DNA of 64,000 nt from Paralimibaculum aggregatum (GCF_030270585.1 NZ_BSYI01000006.1:106174-170173), one strand, 5' to 3'. Counted from the first letter of the stretch, positions 6,822 to 15,753 are shown. Program-made: numbers and translations. The notes: generated by a model not told the origin, from the sequence alone.

Positions 6822-9193
6822 TGCGCGTCGGCGTGGTGACGACCCAGGCGCCGTTCATCATCGGCGGCGCCGAGCGGCACTCGGCCAATCTCGTGGCGGC
6901 GCTGAAGGCGCGCGGGCACGAGGCGGTGGAGATCTCGATCCCCTACAAGTGGTATCCCGGCAGCGCGCTGGTCGATCATGTGCTGGCCGCCAAGCTGATC
7001 GACCTTGCCGATCTCGGCTATCCGGTGGACATGATGGTCGGGCTGAAGTTCCCCGCCTATCTGGCGCGCCATCCGAACCGGGTGTTCTGGATCCTGCACC
7101 AGCACCGCCAGGCCTATGACATCTGGGAGGCCGGCACCTCCGAGCTGCAGCGCGACCCGGACGGCGCCGCGGTGCGCGAGCTGATCCGCGCCGAGGACCG
7201 GGCGGCGATCGGCGCGCCGGGGGCACGGGTCTATGCCAACAGCCGCAACGTGGCGGACCGGCTGCAGCGCTATCTCGGGATCGGCTCGACGCCGCTCTAC
7301 CATCCGCCGCCGAATGCCAGGCGGCTGCGCCAGGGCGGCTTCGGAGACTATCTCTACGCGCCCTCGCGGCTCGGGCCGAACAAGCGCCAGCGGCTGATGA
7401 TCGAGGCGCTGCCGCATGCGCCGGGGGTGCGGCTCAAGCTGGCCGGACCGCCGGATGCGCCGGGCTATGACGACGAGCTGCGCCAGCTCGCCCGCGATCT
7501 CGGGGTCGAGGACCGCTGCGAGGTGCTCGGCGCGGTGAGCGATGCCGAGATGATCCGGCTCTATGCCGAGTGCCGGGCGGTGGTCTTCGTGCCGATCGAC
7601 GAGGATTACGGCTACATCACGCTCGAGGCGATGCTCTCGGGCAAGCCGGTGGTCACGGCGCATGATTCGGGCGGGCCGCTCGAGTTCATCCGCGACGGCC
7701 AGGAGGGCTGGGTGGTGGCGCCGGAGCCGGCGGCGCTGGGGGCAGCGTTCTGCCGCGCCATGGAGGCCGATGCCGAGGCCATGGGCTCCGCCGCCCGCGC
7801 CGCCTATCACGACAAGCGCATCGGCTGGGACGCTGTGGTCGAGACGCTGACCGGCGAGCCCCTGCCGCATCCCGCCGAGCCGGAGGAGGGCGCCGAGCCC
7901 GCGTCGCTCGCCGTGCCCCCCTCTGGTGAGACCCGCAGCGTCGATGACCGGGCGGAGACGGGCGCGATCGCCGCCGCCGTCGCGCCGCCGATGCCGGAGC
8001 ATCTGCCCTTCGCCAGCCTCGATGCGCTGCTCGAAGCCTATGACTTCGGCACCTATCCCGGCGAATGGGCGGCGCATGAGCCGCTGCACCGGCCCTATTT
8101 CCAGAGCCACTGGCAGCGCTACTGCTCGACCCTCGCATTGCTCGAGGGGCTCTCGCCCCGCGCCGTGCTCGATATCGGCATCGTGCCGCCCTTCCTCTTT
8201 CAGGGGCTGCTGGCGGCGGCGCTCCCCGAGGCGGAGATCGACGGCATCTGGTCCGACCCCCGCCCCCATGCCCAGCAGGTGCGGGCCAGGGCCGAGCCGG
8301 GGCGCGACCTCACGATCCGCCTGCATCCGGCGGATGTCGAGCGCGACGCCCTGCCGGTGGAGAGCGCGAGCCGCGACCTGGTGCTTGCCATGGAGATCCT
8401 CGAGCATCTCGCCATCGACCCGCTGTTCTTCCTCGAGGAGGCGGCGCGGGTGCTGCGCCCGGGCGGGCATGTCCTCGTCACCACGCCCAACATCGCGAGC
8501 CACCGCAACGCATTGAAGGCGCTGCGCGGCGAGGCGCCGCAGAGCTTCGGCCTCTTCGTGCCGGTCGGCGGGGTGCATGGCCGGCACAACCGGGAATACG
8601 TGCCGCGCGAGGTCGCGGCGCTCGGCGAGGCGGCGGGCTTCGAGACCGTGCGGCTGACCACGGCGGATGTCTATGACCGCCGGGTCGAGCCGGAGGCGGC
8701 GGCGCTGCTCGGGCCCCGCGGCGATCTGCATCTGCGCGGCGAGACGATCTTCTGGCTCGGCCGCAAGGCGGGCAGCCCGGGCCCGGTGCCGGCGGCGGTC
8801 TATCACGGCGATCCGCGCGCGCTCACCGGGCGGCTGGTGGCGGAGAGCCGGGCGGGCTCCAGCGTGACGCTTCGCGCCGAGAACCACGCCCGCAGCGCCT
8901 GGCCGGCCGACGGGCAGGGGGCGGTCAGCCTCTGTCTCGACTGGGCCGATGCGCGGCACCGGCTGGTGCATCAGGGCGCGCAGCTCGCGCTGCCGGGAGC
9001 CGCGCCGGGCGCGGCCGCGCGGCTCGCGCTCGATCTCGCCGGCAGCGGCGCGCCGGGCTGGCTGACGGCCGGGCTGTTCCAGGGCGGCGCCGGGCGCTTT
9101 GCCGGGGCCGGGCGCGCCAACACGGTCACCCTTGCCTGCCCGGAGGACGCCTTCCTGCGCCTCGCCGGCGCCGCTCCGAACCCGGCGGCATGA
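6821..9193 (+). CDS. GT4 glycosyltransferase-methyltransferase fusion with C-terminal beta domain
   Basis: A 790-residue fusion. Residues 1-345 are a GT4 glycosyltransferase: APFIIGGAERHSANLVAALK at the N-terminus, APSRLGPNKRQ, and the donor-site stretch EDYGYITLEAMLSGKPVV. An acidic linker (about 346-390) leads to a methyltransferase-like domain (about 395-640) with VLAMEILEHL and VLRPGGHVLVTTPN; its motif I reads LDIGIVPPF, lacking the usual Gly-rich loop. The last 130 residues look like a beta-sandwich similar to glycan-binding tails. The ATG at 6821 overlaps the previous stop, and the 3' end overlaps the next ATG. The fusion implies sequential sugar addition and methylation on one glycan; that is inference. 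Confidence 0.82.
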   Translation: MRVGVVTTQAPFIIGGAERHSANLVAALKARGHEAVEISIPYKWYPGSALVDHVLAAKLIDLADLGYPVDMMVGLKFPAYLARHPNRVFWILHQHRQAYDIWEAGTSELQRDPDGAAVRELIRAEDRAAIGAPGARVYANSRNVADRLQRYLGIGSTPLYHPPPNARRLRQGGFGDYLYAPSRLGPNKRQRLMIEALPHAPGVRLKLAGPPDAPGYDDELRQLARDLGVEDRCEVLGAVSDAEMIRLYAECRAVVFVPIDEDYGYITLEAMLSGKPVVTAHDSGGPLEFIRDGQEGWVVAPEPAALGAAFCRAMEADAEAMGSAARAAYHDKRIGWDAVVETLTGEPLPHPAEPEEGAEPASLAVPPSGETRSVDDRAETGAIAAAVAPPMPEHLPFASLDALLEAYDFGTYPGEWAAHEPLHRPYFQSHWQRYCSTLALLEGLSPRAVLDIGIVPPFLFQGLLAAALPEAEIDGIWSDPRPHAQQVRARAEPGRDLTIRLHPADVERDALPVESASRDLVLAMEILEHLAIDPLFFLEEAARVLRPGGHVLVTTPNIASHRNALKALRGEAPQSFGLFVPVGGVHGRHNREYVPREVAALGEAAGFETVRLTTADVYDRRVEPEAAALLGPRGDLHLRGETIFWLGRKAGSPGPVPAAVYHGDPRALTGRLVAESRAGSSVTLRAENHARSAWPADGQGAVSLCLDWADARHRLVHQGAQLALPGAAPGAAARLALDLAGSGAPGWLTAGLFQGGAGRFAGAGRANTVTLACPEDAFLRLAGAAPNPAA

Positions 9194-10485
9194 GCCGGCC
9201 GCGGTTCCACTGGGTCGGCCCGCTGCCGCCGGCGCGGACCGATATCGCGCATTACACCGCCCGCATCCTGCCGGCGCTGGCCGCCCGTGCCGAGGTGGTG
9301 CTCTGGACCGATGCCGAGGACTGGGACCCCGCCCTCGAGGCCCATGCGACGGTGCGCCGCTACGACCCGCATACCGATTTCCCGATGCCGCTGGACGGGC
9401 TGCCGCCGGTCGACGGGCCGGAGATCCCGGTCTTCCAGATCGGCAATTCCTGGCTGTTCCACACCGGGCCGCTGCTGCTCGCGCGCCGGGTGCCCGGCAT
9501 CGTGATGCTGCACGACATCGCGATCCAGGACCTGCTGCGCGGCATGATCGAGCATGGCCATCTGTCCCCCGGGCTCTACCGCGCCGAGATGGCGCGTCGC
9601 CACGGCGAGGCCGGGGCGCGGGCAGCAGAGGAGGTGCTGGCCGACCGGCTGCGCCCGCACGAGGCGGCGGTGCGATTCCCGCTCTTCGAGATCGCGCTGC
9701 CGAAGGCGGTGGCGGCGCTCAGCCACACCCCGGCCGGCGAGGCGGCGATCGCGCGCAGCGGCCTGGTGCCGGCCTACGGGCTCGACCTGCCCTTCGCGCC
9801 GGGGGCCGAGCGGCCGGCGGCGCGCGCGGCGGACGGCCCGCTCCGGCTCGTGCAGTTCGGCTACCTCGCCCCGAATCGCCGGCTCGACCAGGTACTCGAG
9901 GCGCTGGCCAGCCTGCGCGACCGGGTGGATTTCCGGCTCGAGGTTTTCGGCACGCTCTGGGACGAGGCGCATGTCCGCGGCAAGATCGCCGAGTTGCGGC
10001 TGGCCGACCGGGTGGAGCTTCGCGGCTTCGCGGCGGAGGCCGAGCTCGACGCGGCGCTGGCGGCGGCGCATCTGGTGTTCAACCTGCGCTACCCGACGAT
10101 GGGCGAGGCCTCGGGCTCGCAGCTGCGGATCTGGGCGGCCTCGGCGGCGGCGGCGGTGAGCGATACCGGCTGGTATCGCGACCTGCCGGCGGAGAGCGTC
10201 TTGCGCATCCCCATCGAGGGCGAGGTGGCGGCGCTGTCGGCGCTCGTCGCGGAGATCGACGCCGATCGCGCCCGCGGCGCGGCGGTCGGGGCGGCGGGCC
10301 GGGCGCGGCTCATCGCCCGCCACACGCCCGAACGCTATGCCGAGGGGCTGCTCGAGGCCGCGGCGCGCTACGAGCGGGACGCGCGCGACGCGCTCCTTGC
10401 CGCCCGCGCCGGACGGCTGCTGGGCGACACCGCGCGCACGCGGCTGGCCACCGACCGGCTCGCCCGCCTGCTCGAGACCGGCTGA
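9190..10485 (+). CDS. GT4 family glycosyltransferase
   Basis: A 431-residue glycosyltransferase starting at an ATGA overlap with the preceding fusion gene. The N-terminal half begins FHWVGPLPPARTDIAHYTAR, typical of GT4 enzymes that assemble O-antigen or capsule chains, and includes GIVMLHDIAIQDLL. The donor half has LVQFGYLAPNRRLDQVLEAL and NLRYPTMGEASGSQLRIWAA, the latter replacing the classic E-x7-E loop as in the PimA-like subgroup with a Ser/Gly-rich donor loop. It is the last gene of the plus-strand trio; no gene follows for more than 1.7 kb. Sugar specificity is unknown. Confidence 0.85.
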   Translation: MSRPRFHWVGPLPPARTDIAHYTARILPALAARAEVVLWTDAEDWDPALEAHATVRRYDPHTDFPMPLDGLPPVDGPEIPVFQIGNSWLFHTGPLLLARRVPGIVMLHDIAIQDLLRGMIEHGHLSPGLYRAEMARRHGEAGARAAEEVLADRLRPHEAAVRFPLFEIALPKAVAALSHTPAGEAAIARSGLVPAYGLDLPFAPGAERPAARAADGPLRLVQFGYLAPNRRLDQVLEALASLRDRVDFRLEVFGTLWDEAHVRGKIAELRLADRVELRGFAAEAELDAALAAAHLVFNLRYPTMGEASGSQLRIWAASAAAAVSDTGWYRDLPAESVLRIPIEGEVAALSALVAEIDADRARGAAVGAAGRARLIARHTPERYAEGLLEAAARYERDARDALLAARAGRLLGDTARTRLATDRLARLLETG

Positions 10486-10824
10486 ACGCGCGCGGAACGT
10501 GGGCGTCGGGCATGGCCCGTTCCCGATGCCGGCTCGCTCCCGCCCGCCCGCGGCGCCGCGCGCCGCGTGAACGGCCGGCCAACGCACCGAGCCGGTAGGG
10601 CCCCGATGGCACCCGCCAGCCATGACCGAGAAGCCAGTCGCAGGCCGGGTCAGTACGGTGAGGCCGGCACCGTTGAGGCCCGTTCGCAGCCCGTCCCGGT
10701 CGGTGGCGTCTTTCGGGCTGCCCAGGGGCCAGGCCAGAAGCTCTCCGAGGGCAGCAAGGCGCCGGCTGGAGAGGCGATCCGGGCCGCCGATTAATATCGC
10801 TGCGGGGGCTCCGGATCTTTCCAA

Positions 10825-10854
10825 GCCTCTGGCGGGCCGAGAACCGCCAGAGGC
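10825..10854. repeat. Perfect 11-bp hairpin
   Basis: GCCTCTGGCGG and CCGCCAGAGGC flank an 8-nt loop. No T-run follows on either strand, so a classical terminator is not assured. It could end transcription from the glycosyltransferase gene 340 bp upstream, or be an IS end. The motif CCTCTGGCGGG recurs once near 11315. Confidence 0.45.
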
Positions 10855-11232
10855 CACGCGTGATTCCGCCTCGAGTTCGGGCCGGGCATGGCCATCATCT
10901 CCCATGTCGTGGCGTGGCCGGGAAATGCCTGGCGGCGCGATGCCTGCAAGTCCGCCGCCCCATCACGATCAAAGATGTCGGTTCGATGCATGGCTGGCTC
11001 CACCATCACCCCGAGGGAGGCGGCCGCGATGCGGCGCCTGCCCCCATCACCATCATGTCGCCCGCGACGCCGCGCGGGCCGCAGCTCGCAGGGCTCGCCT
11101 CATGCCCCGCGTGTTTGCGGGATTGGGGGACAGGATACCGGTCGTTGAAGCGGCGCCGGGCGGTCGATGGAGCCCATGTGGGGGAGCGCGTTCATCCCCC
11201 ATAAAGGTCGATTCAGTCCGGTCGGCACTCTG

Positions 11233-11290
11233 CCCCAGAGCCGGCAAAAAGGGGCCGATCAGCGGCCACTCCGTGCCAGCCAGATCGCTT
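11233..11290 (-). pseudogene. IS5-family transposase N-terminal scrap
   Basis: On the minus strand, residues DLAGTEWPLIGPFLPALG match the conserved opening of IS5-family transposases (the DLTDxxWxLIxPxLP pattern). Nothing transposase-like continues downstream in any frame, so only a relic remains. The assignment rests on about 18 residues. Confidence 0.4.
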
Positions 11291-11894
11291 GCGCAGCCTT
11301 GAAGGCGCCGGCTGGCCTCTGGCGGGGTGTCGGACATTCCGGCCGAGTTGGTGGTGCAAGCGGGGTGGCCGTCGAGGGGCATGACCGGGGGAGTTTGGCC
11401 GCCAACATTTCCGTCGCACGGCGGAGCCCGTCGATGCCCTTACGGCCGAGAGCCAGCGCCACACATCTTCCGGGTTGCTCACCAAATCAGACTGCGCGCC
11501 AGGAACCCGGTGGAGCGGAACATGCGCGAGCTTTCGCGGCGCATCTGCTCGGTCGGAGTGTTCGCGGACGGTGGGGCCGCCTCGCCTTGGCGGGAGCGCT
11601 ACGGCTCCGCATCATCGGACCCCGAAGGTCCCTGCGGCGAGGCACGGGCATGGACCCGCAGTAGATCGTCAGGGCTAGGGTCGCCGTCTCCCGAGCAATC
11701 TGCGAAGGAGGTCGGAGACGACCGATCCATCAGCCACCAGATCCGTTGCCGCGATGATCGAACGGCACGCCGGACCCGCTCCAAGGCACCGGATGCGCAC
11801 GGCGCCGTCGGCTCTGTGGCGGTGGCAGCCGGACGCACGGGATCGCGACACTGATGCGCTGGGGCGGGGCGTCAGCCCATGACGGCCCGGCTGC

Positions 11895-12150
11895 GTCCAT
11901 GCCGGGCACGTCTTTGCGCCGACGCTCTGGCCCGGTGAGGTGGTGATCTTGGATAACCTTGCGCGCCACAAGGGCCGGGGCGTCCGCGATGTCACCTAGG
12001 CCGCTGGCGCGCGGCTGCACGTCCCGCCGCTCCGCAGCCAATCCCATCGAGGCAATGCTCGCGCAACCTAAGGCGCCGCTGCAATGGGCCGCCGCCCCGG
12101 ATCGCGCGGTGTTCCCGATGCTGCGCCGGCTAGCGAATGCCGGCGCAGGG
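11895..12150 (+). pseudogene. IS630-family transposase C-terminal remnant
   Basis: Frame-shifted fragments reproduce the end of an IS630 DDE transposase. FAPTLWPGEVVILDNLARHK (about 11905-11970) contains the second catalytic Asp of the DN motif. After an in-frame stop come AAGARLHVPPL and, in another frame, NPIEAMLAQPKA (from 12037), the family NPIE motif holding the catalytic Glu. At least two frame changes and one stop separate them, so the gene is dead. No terminal repeats are recognisable. Confidence 0.65.
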
Positions 12151-12250
12151 CGAGCTAGACGGCCGGGAGGGCGGCGCTGCCGCGGGCCGGGACGAACCGG
12201 GCCTGACAGGTGCAGGATCGGAAGGGAAAGACGCCACGGGGCCTGGGCGC

Positions 12251-12706
12251 TCAGCGCAGCAGCCCGGCGCGCGCGGCGGCGGCGACGGCCATCCGGTCGC
12301 CCTTGATGTGCAGCGTGCCGGCGGCCTCTTCCGGCGCGAGCCAGACCGGGGTGTGGCCCGGCTCGCGCGGCGGCCCCAGCCGTGCGACCGCGCGGGCGAG
12401 ATAGATCGCCTGCACCTTGCGTGCCCAGTACTCGTAGTCCCAGAGCCAGACATAGCGCTGGAAGGCCGCGACCCGGCGCGGCAGCCCGCCATCGGGCCCG
12501 GCGATGCGCCAGCCGGTCTCCTCGATCACCTCGCGGTGCAGCGCGGCGATCGGGCTCTCGCCCGGATCGATGCCGCCGCCGGGCAGCTGCAGCTCGCCCG
12601 CCTGCCAGACGCAGAGCAGCCGCCCCCGCCGCAGGATCAGCCCGTAGGCCCCCTGCCGGTCGCGGTAGCGCACCCCGTTCCGCACCTGCTCGCCGATCCG
12701 CCGCAT
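12251..12706 (-). CDS. Nudix hydrolase
   Basis: A 151-residue cytoplasmic Nudix protein that would hydrolyse a nucleoside-diphosphate-linked substrate. The Nudix box spans residues 43-65: GGGIDPGES, then REVIEETGW, with all Glu residues for metal binding present. The length is normal for single-domain MutT-like enzymes. It is divergently arranged with hslO, and an operator-like palindrome lies between them. The substrate cannot be predicted; the aromatic-rich stretch RYVWLWDYEYWARKV after the box is characteristic of this protein's own subgroup only. Confidence 0.88.
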   Translation of the reverse strand: MRRIGEQVRNGVRYRDRQGAYGLILRRGRLLCVWQAGELQLPGGGIDPGESPIAALHREVIEETGWRIAGPDGGLPRRVAAFQRYVWLWDYEYWARKVQAIYLARAVARLGPPREPGHTPVWLAPEEAAGTLHIKGDRMAVAAAARAGLLR

Positions 12707-12734
12707 GGCCGCTCCGTGCCATGGACGGGCCGCG

Positions 12735-12754
12735 CATGCAAACCCGTTTGCATG
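12735..12754. promoter_or_regulatory. Operator-like palindrome between Nudix gene and hslO
   Basis: CATGCAAAC and GTTTGCATG form a perfect 9-bp inverted repeat around CC. An outer pair GTGCCATG (12716-12723) and CATGGCAC (12751-12758) is nested around it. TTGCAT occurs on both strands within it and could serve as a -35 in either direction. Its position between two divergent genes suggests a site for a dimeric regulator controlling one or both. Confidence 0.5.
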
Positions 12755-12813
12755 GCACCGGCGGAATCGCGTAAGGGCGCGGTGGCCCAGCCCGGGCGAG
12801 AAAGCGAGGTGCC

Positions 12814-13824
12814 ATGACCGATCCCGTCGCCGAGGCCCCCCGGGGCGATGACAGCCTGATCCCGTTCCAGCTCGAGCGCCCGCAGATCCGCGGCCGCTTC
12901 CTGCGGCTCGACCGCACGCTGCAGACCATCCTGACCCAGCATGCCTATCCGCCGGCGGTCTCGGCGCTGGTGGCCGAGGCGGCGCTGCTGACCGGGCTGA
13001 TCGGGCAGGCGATCAAGCTGCGCTGGCGCTTCTCGCTGCAGGTCCGGGCCGAGGGGCCGGTGCGGCTGATCGCGACCGACTATTTCGCGCCGGAGGCCGA
13101 GGGCGCGCCCGGCCGGATGCGCGCCTATGCCCGCTTCGATGCCGCGGAGCTGGCCGCTGCCGGCAGCACGCCGGGCGACCTGCTCGGCGGCGGGGTGCTG
13201 GGCGTGACCATCGACCAGGGCCGCGACATGGCGCCCTATCAGGGCATCACGCCGCTCACCGGGGGCACGCTCACCGAGGCGGCGGAGACCTATTTCGCCC
13301 AGTCCGAGCAGCTCGCGACGCGCTTTCTCGTGCTCTCGGCGGCGGCGCAGGCGCCGGGCGGCTCGGTCGGCTGGCGCGGCGCCGGGCTGATGCTGCAGCT
13401 GCTGCCCGAGGCGGCGCCCGGGCAGGCGCCGGATGCGCCCACCGGCGAGGAGGGGCTGATGACCGCCGACGATGTCGCCGCCATGGGCAGCCGCGAGGAC
13501 GACTGGGCGCGGGTCAACATCCTCGCCGCCACCGTCGAGGAGCACGAGATGATCGGCCCGCATGTGACGCCGGTGCAGGTGCTCACGCGGCTGTTCCACG
13601 AGGAACGCGCGCGGGTCTTCGCGCCGCAGGCGGTGCGCTTCGGCTGCACCTGCTCGGCCGAGCGCGTCCGGGCGGCGATGGCGATGTATTCCGACAAGGA
13701 CATCGCGAGCATGACCGATGCGAGCGGTGCGGTGACGGCGGATTGCCAGTTCTGCTCGGCGCACTACCGGTTCGACCCGGGCGAGCTCGGCTTCGAGGCG
13801 GAGGCTCGGCGCGGCGGCGGCTGA
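12814..13824 (+). CDS. hslO: Hsp33 redox-regulated chaperonin
   Basis: Cytoplasmic holdase chaperone that is switched on by oxidative unfolding when its zinc is lost. The 336-residue length is usual for alphaproteobacteria. The zinc site is fully present as CxC-x30-CxxC with Cys278, Cys280, Cys311 and Cys314. The N-terminal substrate-binding domain includes HAYPPAVSALVAEAALLTGL and the conserved LLPE. A GAGG ribosome site precedes the ATG. It is divergent from the Nudix gene across a palindrome, and convergent with a lipoprotein gene across an inverted-repeat element. Confidence 0.95.
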   Translation: MTDPVAEAPRGDDSLIPFQLERPQIRGRFLRLDRTLQTILTQHAYPPAVSALVAEAALLTGLIGQAIKLRWRFSLQVRAEGPVRLIATDYFAPEAEGAPGRMRAYARFDAAELAAAGSTPGDLLGGGVLGVTIDQGRDMAPYQGITPLTGGTLTEAAETYFAQSEQLATRFLVLSAAAQAPGGSVGWRGAGLMLQLLPEAAPGQAPDAPTGEEGLMTADDVAAMGSREDDWARVNILAATVEEHEMIGPHVTPVQVLTRLFHEERARVFAPQAVRFGCTCSAERVRAAMAMYSDKDIASMTDASGAVTADCQFCSAHYRFDPGELGFEAEARRGGG

Positions 13825-13891
13825 ACGGCGGAGGGCGCGCCGCCTGCGGGTGCCGCGGGCAGCCGGGCCGCGCGCCGCCCGCCGGATCGGA

Positions 13892-13981
13892 GCGCCCGCG
13901 CTCCCCGCGCGGATGGGGGGCGGCAGGGTGCGGCCGGGAACGACGGCTCGGGGGTGGGCGGGGCACGGGGAGCGCGGGCGC
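13892..13981 (-). repeat. Structured intergenic element, copy 1 (16-bp arms, 58-nt loop)
   Basis: GCGCCCGCGCTCCCCG (13892-13907) and CGGGGAGCGCGGGCGC (13966-13981) are a perfect 16-bp inverted repeat around a 58-nt loop, between the convergent ends of hslO and the lipoprotein gene. Read on the minus strand the loop starts TGCCCCGCCCACCCC and ends GCCCCCCATCCGCG; both ends recur in the element at 15754. The arms differ between copies but stay complementary. Confidence 0.7.
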
Positions 13982-13993
13982 GGGCCGCCGCCC

Positions 13994-14893
13994 TCACTCC
14001 GCGCCGAGGATGCGGTGCACGATCGGCATCGCCTCGGCCGCGGTCATGCCCGGCTCGAGCCGCGGGTCGTAGAGCAGCCTGAGCAGCGCCGCGTCATGCT
14101 CGGTCATCAGCGCGAATTCCTCGTCGTCGTTGAAGATCGAGGGCCGCAGGCTCGGGTCGTCGCGCGCCAGGCCCAGCGTCTGCGCGATCTCCTCCTCGAT
14201 GCAGGAGCGCCGCGAGATCCCGGTCACCTCGGTGCGGATGTAGACGACGGCGAAATAGATCTCGTGCGCCCGGTCGCTGGTCGGCGCGTGGTAGTAGAAC
14301 TCCGCCGCGCAGGGCCATTTCGGATCCGCCGCCCAGGCCTCGAAGAGATCGGCGAGGGGGCGATAGTCCGGCTCCTCGGCGAAGAGCTCCGAGACCTGCC
14401 GGCGGCCCCGCGCATCGAGGAAGAAGACGAGCAGGTTGGGCTCGCGCCCGGCCGGGCCGATATCGAGCCGCGTGACATCGGCGAGGCGCTCCGCGAACCC
14501 GTCGATCGCGGCGGTGTCGGCAGCGTCGAAATCGCCGAAGGGGGCATAGCGGATCGGCCCGCCCCAGCGGGTGAGCGGCGCCTCGGCATTGCTGTCGAGC
14601 GGCGAATAGCCGCCATCGACGATCTCGAATTCCGAGCCGAAGCCGATCTTGGCGAAGTTGTGCGCGAGGTCCTCGCGGGTATAGGGCGCATCGATCGGCG
14701 CGCGCTCGGCGCGGAGCTTGCCGGCGGCGCGCAGATCGGCGTCCCAGCGCGCGAAGTCGGCCACCATGTCGGGCGCCGAGCAGAGCCCGACGGAGATGCA
14801 GACGGTCTCCACGGCGGTCGGGCCGGGCCGGTCGGGGCCGGCGCAGCCGGCGAGCGCCAGACAGGACAGCAGCAGGGCGGCAGGGCGGATCAT
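13994..14893 (-). CDS. DUF2927 domain lipoprotein
   Basis: A 299-residue predicted lipoprotein. The N-terminus MIRPAALLLSCLALAGC is a short signal peptide with lipobox LALAGC and Cys17 as the lipidated residue. The mature part has the pattern of DUF2927 proteins common in Rhodobacterales: DLAHNFAKIGFGSEF near the start, two central Trp/Tyr segments, CIEEEIAQTLGLARDDP, and the C-terminal LLRLLYDPRLEPGM. The CIEEE-Q-LGL segment resembles part of a metalloprotease-like fold seen in this family. Location is inferred as periplasmic, membrane-anchored; function is unknown. It converges on hslO. Confidence 0.85.
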   Translation of the reverse strand: MIRPAALLLSCLALAGCAGPDRPGPTAVETVCISVGLCSAPDMVADFARWDADLRAAGKLRAERAPIDAPYTREDLAHNFAKIGFGSEFEIVDGGYSPLDSNAEAPLTRWGGPIRYAPFGDFDAADTAAIDGFAERLADVTRLDIGPAGREPNLLVFFLDARGRRQVSELFAEEPDYRPLADLFEAWAADPKWPCAAEFYYHAPTSDRAHEIYFAVVYIRTEVTGISRRSCIEEEIAQTLGLARDDPSLRPSIFNDDEEFALMTEHDAALLRLLYDPRLEPGMTAAEAMPIVHRILGAE

Positions 14894-15059
14894 GGGAAAA
14901 GTGAGCCCGAGTTTTGCCGCGAGATCAATACGGCAGGGCCGCGCGGGGCGCCCTGCGCGGCCGGCCGATGCGCCGCGCCCACAGGCGCCGGGGTCGACGA
15001 CGATTGACAGCGTGCCGCCCCGGGGGCGGGATGGGGCACGGCAGGAACGGAGAGGCGCG

Positions 15060-15734
15060 ATGTGCGGCAGATTTGCGGTGGGGGTGCCGGAGGGGGCGGC
15101 CTGGGCGGAGTGGCTCGCCACCGCGGAGGAGGGCCCCTGGCCGGCGGCGAACTGGAATGTCGCGCCGACGCAGGCCGTGGCCATCGTCACCGGCGCGGCG
15201 GCGCCGCGGCAGCAGCGGCTGGCGCGCTGGGGGCTGGTGCCGCGCTGGTGGTCGAAGCCGCTCGCCGAGCTGCGCGCCAGCACCTTCAATGCGCGCTCCG
15301 AGGAGGCCCATGCCAAGCCGATGTTCCGCGATGCCTGGAAACGCGCGCGCTGCCTCGTGCCGGCGCTCGGCTACTACGAATGGACCGGACGCAAGGGGGC
15401 AAGGCAGCCCTGGTTCGTGACGCTGGAGCGGAACGCCCCCGGCATCGCCTTTGCCGGGCTCTGGGCCGAGGCCGAGATTGCGGGAGAGCGGCTGACCTCC
15501 GTCACCATCCTGACCTGCGCGGCGGGGCCGGCGACGGCGCATCTGCATCCGCGCAGCCCGGTGATCCTGGCCGAGACGGACTGGGAGGCCTGGCTCTCGT
15601 GCGGCGAAGGCGGCGACGCGCTGATGCGGCCGCCGCCAGATGACCGGGTGCGGCTCTGGCAGGTTGATCCGCGGGTCGGCCGGGTCTCGGAGAACGGGCC
15701 GGAGCAGATCGAGCGCGCGGGGCTCGATCTCTGA
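15060..15734 (+). CDS. yedK: SRAP (HMCES/YedK) abasic-site crosslinking protein
   Basis: A 224-residue SRAP-domain protein. In this family the mature N-terminal Cys2 forms a stable crosslink with abasic sites in single-stranded DNA and shields them. The start MCGRF gives the essential Cys2. Other signatures are WNVAPTQ (Asn), ARWGLVPRWW, FNARSEEAHAKPMFRDAW, RCLVPALGYYEW (with the catalytic Glu), and the late TAHLHPRSPVIL containing the conserved His. The ATG at 15060 has GGAGAGG upstream and is required by the family because Cys must be residue 2; longer in-frame starts are excluded. It converges on xerD. Confidence 0.93.
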   Translation: MCGRFAVGVPEGAAWAEWLATAEEGPWPAANWNVAPTQAVAIVTGAAAPRQQRLARWGLVPRWWSKPLAELRASTFNARSEEAHAKPMFRDAWKRARCLVPALGYYEWTGRKGARQPWFVTLERNAPGIAFAGLWAEAEIAGERLTSVTILTCAAGPATAHLHPRSPVILAETDWEAWLSCGEGGDALMRPPPDDRVRLWQVDPRVGRVSENGPEQIERAGLDL

Positions 15735-15753
15735 CGGCATGCGCGCGACCGCC

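Larger units (their letters stand above)
10486..11894. other. Gene-poor stretch with decayed mobile-element scraps
   Basis: No frame here keeps coding-like codon use for more than about 40 codons. Third-position bias is lost and stops are frequent in all frames. The stretch holds a perfect 11-bp hairpin (10825-10854), a short IS5-like transposase scrap (11233-11290, minus) and, beyond its right end, an IS630-like remnant. I see nothing else recognisable between 10486 and 10824 or between 11300 and 11890. Confidence 0.5.

Noticed and set aside
6752..8971. 739-residue minus-strand frame opposite the GT4-methyltransferase fusion
   Set aside because: Antisense shadow: His/Arg/Gln-rich, no domain, while the plus strand carries clear motifs.
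11498..11600. RNPVERN-like segment suggesting an IS5 C-terminus
   Set aside because: Only seven residues match and neighbouring sequence does not continue the family pattern in any frame.
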